Source: Aliirhizobium smilacinae (GTDB lineage: Bacteria; Pseudomonadota; Alphaproteobacteria; Rhizobiales; Rhizobiaceae). Taken from it: a stretch of DNA of 64,000 nucleotides. The position numbers were made by a program, and so were the translations under genes. Shown piece after piece: positions 44,854-52,955 of this stretch (the stretch's first letter is position 1; the number at the start of each line of letters is the position of its first letter). The notes under the pieces are model-generated. The model saw nothing but the letters and a program-made list of their open reading frames with translations, was not told the DNA's origin and made no database searches. The stretch covers positions 1 through 64,000 of the forward strand of contig NZ_VDMN01000008.1 of the NCBI RefSeq assembly GCF_006335145.1, written 5' to 3'.

Positions 44854-45555
44854 ATGACGACATTTACAAGCCGAAGCCTTGGAGCGATGTTGGCGTTACT
44901 GCTGTTTGCCGTTCCGGCAACGGCCTCTCTCGCTGCGGAAGCGGCCGTCGTCATCCCGGCTCCATCCGTCGATGAGGCCGCGAAGGGAAACAGCGAAACG
45001 GCGGTGTTTGCCGGTGGCTGCTTCTGGGGTATTCAGGCCGTATTCCAGCACGTGAAGGGCGTGAAAAACGCTGTCTCGGGCTATTCCGGCGGAGCCAAGG
45101 AGACAGCCAGCTACGAAACGGTCAGCTTGGGCCAGACGGGCCATGCGGAAGCTGTCGAAGTGACCTTCGATCCAAACGAGGTAAGCTACGGCACGCTGCT
45201 GCAGATCTTTTTCTCCGTCGCCCACAACCCGACCCAGCTGGACTATCAAGGGCCCGATCAGGGTACCCAGTACCGATCCGCGATCTTCGCTGGAAGCGAC
45301 GACCAGCGGAAGGTCGCTGCGGCTTATATTGCCCAACTGGACAAGGCCGGGCTGTTTCATGCACCGATCGTGACCAAGCTTTCGAAACTGGATAGCTTTT
45401 ATCCGGCGGAAAAATACCATCAGGATTTCCTGACGCTGAACCCGGACCATCCCTATATCGTCTACAACGACATGCCGAAGATCGACAATCTGAAAGCCAT
45501 TTTCCCGGCAACCTTCAGAGCCAATCCCGTTCTGGTTTCAAAGGCGAAGACTTAG
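44854..45555 (+). CDS. msrA: Exported peptide-methionine (S)-S-oxide reductase
   Basis: Repairs oxidised methionine, here probably in the periplasm because a signal peptide precedes the enzyme (MTTFTSRSLGAMLALLLFAVPATASLAAEA). The 233-residue protein has the catalytic Cys56 in GGCFWG, the GYSGG and YETVSLGQTGHAEAVEV motifs and DQGTQYRSAIF and YHQDFL blocks. ATG 44854 is chosen because GGAGGAG sits 5 bases upstream and the signal peptide starts there. No msrB is adjacent. It stands apart from cobB by 187 bases. Confidence 0.93.
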   Translation: MTTFTSRSLGAMLALLLFAVPATASLAAEAAVVIPAPSVDEAAKGNSETAVFAGGCFWGIQAVFQHVKGVKNAVSGYSGGAKETASYETVSLGQTGHAEAVEVTFDPNEVSYGTLLQIFFSVAHNPTQLDYQGPDQGTQYRSAIFAGSDDQRKVAAAYIAQLDKAGLFHAPIVTKLSKLDSFYPAEKYHQDFLTLNPDHPYIVYNDMPKIDNLKAIFPATFRANPVLVSKAKT

Positions 45556-45673
45556 GAGGCAAACAGCTCGGTAATCATATGCGACCGCATTGAATTCCAT
45601 GACGCTCTTGCGGTCTTATCGGAAGTGATGACCGGCCCATATGGCGACAGGCCGAAAATGCGGTAACCGGCGC

Positions 45674-46906
45674 TTATTCCCCGCTGAAATCCTTCAACAG
45701 AACTGACTGATCCGTCAGGTATCGGGCAAAAATTGGCAGGCTGGCGCCGCCGATGGCGCGTGCCTGCGATCCAACCTTGCCCTCGATGATATCGGGAATG
45801 ACGACACCGCGCAGGTCGAGCCGAGCGACGGCTTCGTTTGTGGCATCGACGATTCGCTGCCTCACCCAAGCCGGAAAACCGCCGTCGATGACGGCCGCAC
45901 CAAAATCGATGATCGACGCGGCCGCAACGATAGCCTGTGCCAATGCAGCGGCAGCCGCCTGGATCCAGAGTTCCAGCGGTTCGCCGAAATCGACCCAGTC
46001 ATCAGCCGAATACCAGAGCGGCTGAGGATCGATGCCGCGTTCGCGCAGCATGTTTTCCAGCACGAAGATCGAAGCGATGTCCAGGAGCTGGCGGTTTTCG
46101 CCATTCTTTCCCCGCACCGGCAAGGGACCGACTGCGCCGGCCGTGCCTGTGCGTCCGGAAAATATGCTCGAATTCAGCACGATGCCGCCACCGATGAACG
46201 AGCCGATGAAAAGATAGATGAAATCCGGATAGATAGGCCCAGCGCCGAATACCAGTTCTGCGCCGCAGGCGCTGGTCGCATCGTTCTGCAGGTAGACGGG
46301 ATGAGCCACCCGCGCCGTCACTTCGGCATGCAGATCGAACCCGTGCCAGACATCCATCACACCGGATGGTGCACCGATCTCATCCGCCCAGTTCCAGAGC
46401 TCGAAAGGCGCCGCGATGCCGACGCCGGCGATACGAGCCTGCTCCTCGACGCTCATCTGGGCTTCGATGTCGGCAATACCAGACGTGATGATCCGAAGGA
46501 TTTCCTGCGGCAGCGGATAGGCATAGGTCTCGTGATAACGCTGGCGGATATTGCCGACGAAATCCATCAGCACCAGATCGGCGCTGCGGCGGCCAATCTT
46601 CACCCCAAAGGAAAGGACGGCATCAGGGTTGAGACGCATCGGGACCGATGGCTGGCCGACACGCCCGCGCAAAGGCTCGCCGCGAAGCAGCAAACCATCC
46701 TTCTCCAGGGCGCGCATGATGACCGAGGCCGTCTGTGCAGAGAGACCGCTGAGGCGCGTAATATCCGCTTTCGACAAGGCACCGTGCAACCTTACCAGCG
46801 ACAGGACAAGCCGCTCGTTATAGGCGCGCACCCGTGTCTGGTTAGAGCCGCCGGAAAAATTCGGCGGAGTGACAGGTCCGGAAGGCGGACCATCCATCAT
46901 CGACAT
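45674..46906 (-). CDS. frcR: ROK-family transcriptional regulator of the frc operon
   Basis: A 410-residue ROK regulator with an N-terminal winged helix (about 28-85; LVRLHGALSKADITRLSGLSAQTASVIMRALEKDGLL) and a sugar-kinase-like ROK domain (GVGIAAP, LQNDATSACGAEL, LFIGSFIGGGIVLN). It is divergent from frcB with 219 bases between the starts, as in Sinorhizobium meliloti frcR-frcBCAK, so it probably represses or tunes the fructose/mannose/ribose importer. ATG 46906 is chosen because GGGAGGAGG (46920-46912 on this strand) precedes it by 5 bases; the ATG at 46924 lies before that site. Confidence 0.88.
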   Translation of the reverse strand: MSMMDGPPSGPVTPPNFSGGSNQTRVRAYNERLVLSLVRLHGALSKADITRLSGLSAQTASVIMRALEKDGLLLRGEPLRGRVGQPSVPMRLNPDAVLSFGVKIGRRSADLVLMDFVGNIRQRYHETYAYPLPQEILRIITSGIADIEAQMSVEEQARIAGVGIAAPFELWNWADEIGAPSGVMDVWHGFDLHAEVTARVAHPVYLQNDATSACGAELVFGAGPIYPDFIYLFIGSFIGGGIVLNSSIFSGRTGTAGAVGPLPVRGKNGENRQLLDIASIFVLENMLRERGIDPQPLWYSADDWVDFGEPLELWIQAAAAALAQAIVAAASIIDFGAAVIDGGFPAWVRQRIVDATNEAVARLDLRGVVIPDIIEGKVGSQARAIGGASLPIFARYLTDQSVLLKDFSGE

Positions 46907-46964
46907 CCGAACCTCCTCCCGCATGCGATTTCGATCTGTCGTCCGAACATGCAGCCGGATAATA

Positions 46965-47019
46965 AATAATTCAATCGGAATTAATTATTGACAGACGATT
47001 TTCTTTCGCGATTATTGAC
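46965..47019. promoter_or_regulatory. Operator/promoter candidate between frcR and frcB
   Basis: AATAATT (46965-46971) and AATTATT (46983-46989) form an AT-rich inverted repeat with an 11-base centre in an otherwise GC-rich region. TTGACA (46988-46993) overlaps it as a possible -35, and TTATTGAC occurs twice (46985-46992 and 47012-47019). A ROK regulator dimer site is the likely reading. Confidence 0.45.
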
Positions 47020-47125
47020 GATTGTAAGAATGCAGGGATGCCGGAGGAGGCACTGGGGCACGATCCGGCCTGCATTCTCAGCGAACCCGTCCGCAGTGTG
47101 CGGACTTCGTCTCTGGGAGGAGATC

Positions 47126-48151
47126 ATGAAAAAATCCGTATTGTCCCTGTCGTTCGGGGCTCTGGCGCTTGGCGTCGTCTTTTCCGCACCGGCTCAGGCC
47201 GCCGATGTTTCGGCATGCCTGATCACCAAGACCGATACCAATCCCTTCTTCGTCAAGATGAAGGAAGGCGCGACCGCCAAGGCCAAGGAACTTGGCGTCA
47301 CGCTGAAATCCTATGCCGGCAAGATCGATGGCGATTCGGAAAGTCAGGTCGCGGCAATCGAGACCTGCATCGCCGATGGCGCCAAGGGTATTCTGATCAC
47401 CGCATCGGATACCAAGGGCATCGTGCCCAACCTCAAGAAGGCGCGTGATGCGGGCCTGCTGGTGATCGCGCTCGATACACCGCTGGAGCCGATCGACGCT
47501 GCCGACATGACCTTTGCCACCGATAACCTGCTTGCCGGCAAATTGATCGGTCAGTGGGCGAAGGATACGCTCGGCGATAAGGCAAAGGATGCCAAGGTGG
47601 CCTTCCTCGACCTCACCCCCTCGCAGCCTTCCGTCGATATTCTCCGCGACCAGGGTTTTATGATCGGTTTCGGCATCGACCCGAAGGATCCTAACAAGAT
47701 CGGCGACGAGGATGACGCGCGTATCGTTGGCCACGACATCACCAACGGCAACGAGGAAGGTGGCCGCACGGCGATGGAGAACCTTCTGCAGAAGGACCCG
47801 ACCATCAACGTCGTCCACACGATCAACGAACCCGCCGCAGCAGGCGCCTATGAAGCGTTGAAGTCGGTTGGCCGCGAGAAGGACGTGCTGATCGTGTCGG
47901 TCGACGGCGGTTGCCCGGGCGTCAAGAACGTCGCCGATGGTGCAATTGGTGCCACCTCACAGCAATACCCGTTGCAGATGGCCTCACTTGGCATCGAAGC
48001 AATCAAGAAGTTCGCCGATAGCGGCGAAAAGCCGAAGCCGACCGAAGGCAAGAACTTCTTCGATACCGGCGTCACGCTCGTCACCGACAAGCCTGTCCCG
48101 TCGATCAAGTCGATCGACACCAAGGAAGGCCTTGGAAAATGCTGGGGCTGA
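47126..48151 (+). CDS. frcB: Fructose-type sugar ABC transporter, periplasmic binding protein
   Basis: A 341-residue ribose/xylose-type (cluster B) sugar-binding protein with a signal peptide MKKSVLSLSFGALALGVVFSAPAQAADV. The binding-protein core shows CLITKTDTNPFFVKMKEGA, the ILITASDTKGIVPNLKKA hinge region and VHTINEPAAAGAYEAL. Gene order and similarity of layout to Sinorhizobium frcB suggest binding of fructose, ribose and mannose. ATG 47126 has GGGAGGAG (47115-47122) just upstream. A strong hairpin follows the stop before frcC, consistent with higher expression of the binding protein. Confidence 0.88.
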   Translation: MKKSVLSLSFGALALGVVFSAPAQAADVSACLITKTDTNPFFVKMKEGATAKAKELGVTLKSYAGKIDGDSESQVAAIETCIADGAKGILITASDTKGIVPNLKKARDAGLLVIALDTPLEPIDAADMTFATDNLLAGKLIGQWAKDTLGDKAKDAKVAFLDLTPSQPSVDILRDQGFMIGFGIDPKDPNKIGDEDDARIVGHDITNGNEEGGRTAMENLLQKDPTINVVHTINEPAAAGAYEALKSVGREKDVLIVSVDGGCPGVKNVADGAIGATSQQYPLQMASLGIEAIKKFADSGEKPKPTEGKNFFDTGVTLVTDKPVPSIKSIDTKEGLGKCWG

Positions 48152-48169
48152 TCTCCTAGAACCACATCC

Positions 48170-48228
48170 ATCTTCCGGCGAAGCATTACTTCGCCGGAAG
48201 ATTTTACAGCCCCGGTTTCGGCCGGGGC
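48170..48228 (+). promoter_or_regulatory. Two intercistronic hairpins between frcB and frcC
   Basis: Hairpin 1 has 14-bp perfect arms 48170-48183 and 48189-48202 with a CATTA loop; hairpin 2 pairs GCCCCGG (48209-48215) with CCGGGGC (48222-48228). Hairpin 1 is followed by only TTT, so it more likely protects the frcB message or partly terminates than ends the operon. Confidence 0.7.
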
Positions 48229-48254
48229 ATGAGGAAACGCGGGAGGAGGATTCC

Positions 48255-49334
48255 ATGAGCGAGCCAGTTGCAGGCGCACCGCATCACGACTACGAAAAAG
48301 TGCTGAAGGACAGCTCCAAGGATGTCGCATCGTTCGACACCGACAAGCCGTCGGCGTTGCACAAATTCCGCCACTTCCTGCACTCGAACCCGTCCGCCGT
48401 GTCTCTCATCGTGCTGGTGGTTTCGCTCACCGTATTCGGGTTGACGCTCGGCGGAAAGTTCTTCTCGGCGTTTTCGCTGACCTTGATCCTGCAGCAGGTG
48501 GCCATCACCGGCATTGTCGGGGCCGCCCAGTCGCTCGTTATCATGACCGCCGGCATCGATCTTTCCGTTGGTGCGATCATGGTCCTGTCGTCGGTGGTGA
48601 TGGGGCAATTCACATTTCGTTACGGACTGCCCCCGGAACTTGCCATTCTCTGTGGTTTCGCAACCGGTGCCCTCTGTGGCTTCATCAACGGCGTACTGAT
48701 CGCAAGAGTAAAACTGCCGCCCTTCATTGTCACGCTTGGCATGTGGCAGATCGTTCTCGCCAGCAACTTCCTCTACTCGGCGAACGAGACGATCCGCGCC
48801 CAGGAAATCGAGGCGACCGCGCCGATTCTGCAATTCTTCGGTGAGACGTTCCGCCTCGGTGGTGCGGTGTTCACCTATGGCGTGATTGCCATGATCGTGC
48901 TTGTCGGGGTGCTCTGGTATGTCCTCAATCACACGGCCTGGGGCCGGCATCTCTATGCGGTCGGCGACGACCCGGAAGCGGCCGATCTTTCCGGTGTCAA
49001 CGTGCAGCGCATGTTGATTTCCGTCTATATGCTGTCCGGCATCATCTGCGCGCTGGCCGGATGGGCGCTGATCGGCCGCATCGGCTCCGTCTCGCCGACG
49101 GCTGGCCAGTTTGCCAATATCGAATCGATTACCGCGGTGGTGATCGGCGGCATCTCTCTTTTCGGTGGCCGCGGCTCCATTCTCGGCATGATGTTCGGCG
49201 CGCTGATCGTCGGCGTCTTTTCGCTCGGCTTGAGGCTTCTCGGCACCGACGTGCAATGGACCTATCTCCTGATCGGCGTCCTTATCATCGTCGCCGTCGC
49301 AGCCGATCAATGGATCAGAAAGGCAGCCCGCTGA
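48255..49334 (+). CDS. frcC: Fructose-type sugar ABC transporter, permease
   Basis: A 359-residue integral membrane permease of the ribose (RbsC/BPD_transp_2) family with about ten helices. Family marks include VIMTAGIDLSVGAIMVLSSVV, FIVTLGMWQIVLA, GRHLYAVGDDPEAADLSGVNV and SITAVVIGGISLFGGRGSILGMMFGALIVG. The N-terminal ~50 residues are soluble and charged. ATG 48255 has a GGGAGGAGG site (48241-48249) upstream. Its stop overlaps the frcA start by 1 base (TGATG). Confidence 0.92.
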   Translation: MSEPVAGAPHHDYEKVLKDSSKDVASFDTDKPSALHKFRHFLHSNPSAVSLIVLVVSLTVFGLTLGGKFFSAFSLTLILQQVAITGIVGAAQSLVIMTAGIDLSVGAIMVLSSVVMGQFTFRYGLPPELAILCGFATGALCGFINGVLIARVKLPPFIVTLGMWQIVLASNFLYSANETIRAQEIEATAPILQFFGETFRLGGAVFTYGVIAMIVLVGVLWYVLNHTAWGRHLYAVGDDPEAADLSGVNVQRMLISVYMLSGIICALAGWALIGRIGSVSPTAGQFANIESITAVVIGGISLFGGRGSILGMMFGALIVGVFSLGLRLLGTDVQWTYLLIGVLIIVAVAADQWIRKAAR

Positions 49335-50122
49335 TGACCGACATACAGACAAGAAAGCCGTTCCTGACCGGCCGTGGCCTGATCAAGCGCTACGGTCGCG
49401 TGACCGCCATCGACAATGCCGATTTCGACCTCTATCCGGGCGAAATCCTCGCCGTGATCGGCGACAACGGCGCCGGGAAATCCTCGCTGATCAAGGCGAT
49501 TTCCGGTGCCATCCGCCCGGACGAGGGCGAGATCCGCATGGATGGCGAACTCGTTCAGTTCGCCTCACCGATCGAAGCGCGAAAGGCCGGTATCGAGACC
49601 GTCTACCAGAACCTTGCGCTGTCGCCGGCACTCTCGATTGCCGACAACATGTTCCTCGGCCGCGAGATCCGCAAACCGGGCTTCATGGGCAAGGTTTTGC
49701 GCAAGCTCGACCATGCCGCGATGGAAAGGATGGCGCGTGAAAAGCTCTCCGAGCTTGGCCTGATGACCATCCAGAACATCAACCAGGCAGTGGAAACGCT
49801 GTCGGGTGGCCAGCGTCAGGGCGTGGCGGTGGCCCGTGCGGCCGCCTTCGGCTCGAAGGTCATCATTCTCGATGAACCGACCGCAGCGCTTGGCGTCAAG
49901 GAAAGCCGGCGCGTGCTGGAGCTGATCCTCGACGTTCGCTCGCGCGGTATCCCGATCGTGCTGATTTCCCACAACATGCCGCATGTATTCGAAATCGCTG
50001 ACCGCATCCATATCCATCGGCTCGGCAAGCGGCTGACCGTGATCAATCCGAAGGATTATACGATGTCGGATGCTGTCGCATTCATGACCGGCGCCAAGGC
50101 ACCGGAGCCGATTGCCGCATGA
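49334..50122 (+). CDS. frcA: Fructose-type sugar ABC transporter, ATP-binding protein
   Basis: A 262-residue ATPase with a single nucleotide-binding domain: Walker A GDNGAGKSS (43-51), signature LSGGQRQGVAVARA, Walker B VIILDEPTAALG and the switch His in ISHNMP. Most sugar ATPases of this cluster (MglA/RbsA) are double-domain proteins of ~500 residues; the single-domain form is a feature of FrcA. It overlaps frcC by 1 base and frcK by ATGA. Confidence 0.92.
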   Translation: MTDIQTRKPFLTGRGLIKRYGRVTAIDNADFDLYPGEILAVIGDNGAGKSSLIKAISGAIRPDEGEIRMDGELVQFASPIEARKAGIETVYQNLALSPALSIADNMFLGREIRKPGFMGKVLRKLDHAAMERMAREKLSELGLMTIQNINQAVETLSGGQRQGVAVARAAAFGSKVIILDEPTAALGVKESRRVLELILDVRSRGIPIVLISHNMPHVFEIADRIHIHRLGKRLTVINPKDYTMSDAVAFMTGAKAPEPIAA

Positions 50123-50742
50123 CACCGACGACCGAAGAAATTGCCCGCACGATCATTGGCCGTGCGGGCAAAAGGCAACGTTTTGTCGTGGCGATCGCAG
50201 GCCCACCGGGTGCCGGCAAGTCAACGCTTGCCGACGAGCTGGCGACAGCATTGAAAACGCTCGGTGAAAGCGCCGAAGTTTTGCCGATGGACGGCTTTCA
50301 CATGGATGACGATGTGCTGCGGGCAAAGGGCCTGCTGGCTCGCAAGGGTGCTCCCGAGACGTTCGACGTCCGTGGATTTCTCGATATCATCCGTGCGGTG
50401 AAGACTGCCGGAGAAGAGGTCCTTGTTCCCGTCTTCGACCGTTCACGGGAACTCGCCATCGCCGCGGCGCGTATCATCGACGCCTCAACGCGATTCGTTC
50501 TGGTCGAAGGAAACTATGTTCTTCTCGATCAAGCGCCCTGGTCTGCATTGGAGAGAGAATTCGACTACTCCATCCTGATTTCTCCGCCCGTTGCCACACT
50601 CGAAGAGCGGCTCATGAACCGCTGGCGCGGTTATGGTTTCAGCGAGGAAGACGCCAGAGCAAAAACCGAGGGAAATGACCTGAAAAATGGTGCCTTGATC
50701 CGCGAGCACTGCCGTCTGGCAGATATTGTCCTGACGGATTGA
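50119..50742 (+). CDS. frcK: P-loop kinase of the frc operon
   Basis: A 207-residue kinase of the nucleoside/panthothenate/phosphoribulokinase-like P-loop group. Walker A is AGPPGAGKSTLADEL (27-41), followed by LPMDGFHMDDDVLRAKGLLARKGAPETFD and VPVFDRSRELA, which resemble substrate-binding parts of uridine-kinase-like enzymes, and a late NRWRGYGFSEEDA lid segment. In Sinorhizobium the equivalent gene closes the frcBCAK operon; a role phosphorylating the imported sugar or a derivative is assumed, not proven. The ATG overlaps the frcA stop. Confidence 0.85.
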   Translation: MTPTTEEIARTIIGRAGKRQRFVVAIAGPPGAGKSTLADELATALKTLGESAEVLPMDGFHMDDDVLRAKGLLARKGAPETFDVRGFLDIIRAVKTAGEEVLVPVFDRSRELAIAAARIIDASTRFVLVEGNYVLLDQAPWSALEREFDYSILISPPVATLEERLMNRWRGYGFSEEDARAKTEGNDLKNGALIREHCRLADIVLTD

Positions 50743-50861
50743 GTCGAATGGCGTGCAACGGGTGCGCGCTCCTCATCCCTGGCCACACGCATATCTCCCT
50801 GCAGGTAGAGATTAAACGGCGTAGCTTTGTGAAAAACCCTTAGCGACACAGCCGTGCCCAA

Positions 50862-51022
50862 AACAAAAAAGCCTGCCGCGGGAGGAGGTACGGCAGGCTT
50901 TTCGAAAAGATTTGAACAGCGACTGGGAGGAGGAGTGCCGCTGTTCCTTCAGGCGCCCTTGGGAGGAGGAGTGGGCTACCTGAAACACAGAGCCTTGCGG
51001 GAGGAGATGCATCGCTCTGATG
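50862..51022 (-). ncRNA. Small RNA with four anti-Shine-Dalgarno hairpins (cuckoo/CcsR-like)
   Basis: On the minus strand four consecutive hairpins each present CUCCUCCC in the loop. Arms in plus coordinates: 51019-51014/50993-50988; 50982-50979 with 50975-50973 against 50958-50956 with 50953-50950; 50946-50939/50921-50914 (8 perfect pairs); 50902-50891/50878-50867 (12 perfect pairs), the last followed by a T-run and acting as terminator. A promoter ends just upstream. The loop sequence is complementary to ribosome sites of the GGGAGGAG type and to the 16S anti-SD mimic logic. This is the layout of the described anti-SD RNA families of Rhizobiales (cuckoo) and Rhodobacter (CcsR). It lies convergent to and downstream of frcK. 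Confidence 0.82.
50867..50902 (-). terminator. Terminator hairpin of the anti-SD small RNA
   Basis: AAAAGCCTGCCG and CGGCAGGCTTTT form 12 perfect pairs; the 12-base loop contains the CCTCCTCCC motif on the minus strand. TTTTTTGTTTT follows on the minus strand. It could also stop plus-strand read-through from frcK. Confidence 0.85.
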
Positions 51023-51027
51023 TTTCG

Positions 51028-51056
51028 ATTATACAGCGGGACGGGATGTTTAGAAG
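51028..51056 (-). promoter_or_regulatory. Promoter of the anti-SD small RNA
   Basis: On the minus strand CTTCTA (51056-51051), a 17-base spacer and a perfect TATAAT (51033-51028) predict a start near 51021, which is exactly the base of the first hairpin. Confidence 0.65.
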
Positions 51057-51059
51057 CGA

Positions 51060-51352
51060 TATTGCTGCAGCGCAGCTATGCACAAAGTACTGAGCTTGAC
51101 CTGAAGCGCTTACGGGATGCCCACAAATGCGGCATCGCAAGTTTCGTAGAAGCGGTATCCCAGTGGATACTACACAGGAGCTGCCAAATTATGGCGAGGC
51201 AGAGGGCCGATCCCTAACGTGATTGATCCCCAACCACGCAGTTTGCGATGAGCCATGCGACCAAATTTGTTTGCAATCCGCGGCATCCAAGCCGGATTTT
51301 GAAGAGGCGTAAGATACCCGCCCCTTCAAAATCAACCGGATAAGACAAAAGA
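51060..51352. other. Gap between small RNA promoter and peptide transporter
   Basis: No gene, tRNA or strong terminator was found in this stretch. It lies upstream of the small RNA promoter and downstream of the convergent end of the peptide transporter operon. Confidence 0.5.
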
Positions 51353-52954
51353 TCACACGCTGAAAGCAGCGCCGATCAATGCCTTGGTATAGTCGGCCTT
51401 AGGCGTCTCGAAGATCGCATCCGTTTCGCCCTGTTCGACGATCTCGCCGTTCTTCATCACGATCACATAATCCGAGATGGCTTTGACCACCGAGAGATCA
51501 TGACTGATGAACACATAGGAGAGATTATGATCCGCCTGCAGCTTTCGCAGGAGATCGATCACCTGCCCCTGAACCGATCGATCGAGAGCCGAAGTCGGCT
51601 CATCGAGGATCACGACCCGAGGTTTGAGGATCATTGCGCGTGCAATTGCGATGCGCTGCCGCTGTCCGCCTGAGAACTCGTGCGGGTAACGGTTACGCGC
51701 CTTCGGATCAAGGCCGACTTCCTGAAGTGCCGCGATGGCGCGCCGGTCGCGATCCGCCTTGTTGAGACCTGGCTCATGGACGAGCAGGCCTTCGGTGATG
51801 ACTTCGCCGACCGTCTGGCGTGGCGAAAGCGAACCATAAGGGTCCTGGAAAACCAGCTGCATCTCTTTGCGCAGCGAACGCATCTGCTTGCGGTCGTGCC
51901 ACGAGATGTCCTGCTTGCCGAAGCGGTAGGCACCGTCGCTTGGCAGGAGCCTCAGCAGTGCGCGCCCAAGGGTCGACTTGCCGGAGCCGCTCTCGCCAAC
52001 GACGCCGATCGTCTGGCCTTCGTGCAATCTGATCGTGACGCCATCGACGGCGCGGAAGACCTTCGGGCCCTTGGAAAACAGGCCCTTGCCGATCTGGAAA
52101 TCGACCGTCACGTCCCGACCTTCCAGAATGATCGGCGCATTTTTCGCCGGCGGCATTTTGCGGCCATGCGGCTCTGCGTCGATCAGCATGCGGGTATAGG
52201 ACGACGTCGGACTTTCAAAAATCTGCTCGGTCGTGCCCTGCTCCACCACTTCGCCGCGACGCATCACGACGACGCGTTCTGCAAAATGGCGCACGATGCC
52301 GAGATCGTGGGTGATCAGGACGATCGCCATGCCGAAACGTTCCTGCAGCGAACGCAGGAGTTTCAGGATCTGTGCCTGGATCGTCACGTCGAGCGCAGTG
52401 GTCGGTTCGTCCGCGATCAGCACATCCGGTTCGTTTGCGAGCGCCATGGCGATCATCACGCGCTGGCGCTGCCCGCCGGACAATTCATGCGGATAGCTGT
52501 CGATCCGCCGTGCCGGGTCCGGGATGCCGACCAGTTCCAGCAGTTCCAGCACTCGCTGGCGAGCTTCTTTGCGCGAACCGCCGCGGTGATAGAGGATCGG
52601 TTCGGCGATCTGCCTTCCGATCGTGTAGAGCGGATCGAGCGAGGTCATAGGCTCCTGAAAGATCATGGTGATCTTGGCGCCGCGTACCTTGTTGAGTTCG
52701 GACTTCGGCAGCCCGACCAGCTCCTTGCCGCGATATTTCGCCGAACCACGGACGCTGCCGTTGTTGGCAAGCAAGCCCATGATACCCATCATCGTCTGGC
52801 TCTTGCCGGAACCGCTTTCACCGACCACAGCCAGCGTCTCGCCCGCCTTGATGTCGAAGCCGATGCCTTTCACCGCATTGACGGTGCCATCAGGCGTCGA
52901 GAAGTCGACTTTCAGATCACGGATGGAGAGAATGTTTTCTTCTGTTCCGATCAT
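51353..52954 (-). CDS. Peptide ABC transporter, fused double ATP-binding protein (OppD-OppF type)
   Basis: A 533-residue protein with two full nucleotide-binding domains. The first has Walker A GESGSGKSQ (45-53), LSGGQRQRVMIAMALANEPDVLIADEPTTALD; the second has GESGSGKST, FSGGQRQRIAIARAMILKPRVVILDEPTSALD. Both carry the oligopeptide-specific C-terminal zinc-finger-like extension region. Such YejF-like fusions energise dipeptide/oligopeptide importers. ATG 52954 starts 1 base after the permease stop; an upstream start at 52993 overlaps the permease without need. Last gene of oppA-B-C-DF order on the minus strand. Confidence 0.93.
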   Translation of the reverse strand: MIGTEENILSIRDLKVDFSTPDGTVNAVKGIGFDIKAGETLAVVGESGSGKSQTMMGIMGLLANNGSVRGSAKYRGKELVGLPKSELNKVRGAKITMIFQEPMTSLDPLYTIGRQIAEPILYHRGGSRKEARQRVLELLELVGIPDPARRIDSYPHELSGGQRQRVMIAMALANEPDVLIADEPTTALDVTIQAQILKLLRSLQERFGMAIVLITHDLGIVRHFAERVVVMRRGEVVEQGTTEQIFESPTSSYTRMLIDAEPHGRKMPPAKNAPIILEGRDVTVDFQIGKGLFSKGPKVFRAVDGVTIRLHEGQTIGVVGESGSGKSTLGRALLRLLPSDGAYRFGKQDISWHDRKQMRSLRKEMQLVFQDPYGSLSPRQTVGEVITEGLLVHEPGLNKADRDRRAIAALQEVGLDPKARNRYPHEFSGGQRQRIAIARAMILKPRVVILDEPTSALDRSVQGQVIDLLRKLQADHNLSYVFISHDLSVVKAISDYVIVMKNGEIVEQGETDAIFETPKADYTKALIGAAFSV

Positions 52955-52955
52955 A

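Noticed and set aside
50743..50860. Possible separate terminator for frcK
   Set aside because: No good stem with T-run was found before the small RNA terminator, which may serve both strands.
50854..51093. 79-residue plus-strand frame rich in GGG
   Set aside because: It is the complement of the four-hairpin small RNA; the repeated Gly-Gly-Gly comes from the GGGAGGAGG loops.
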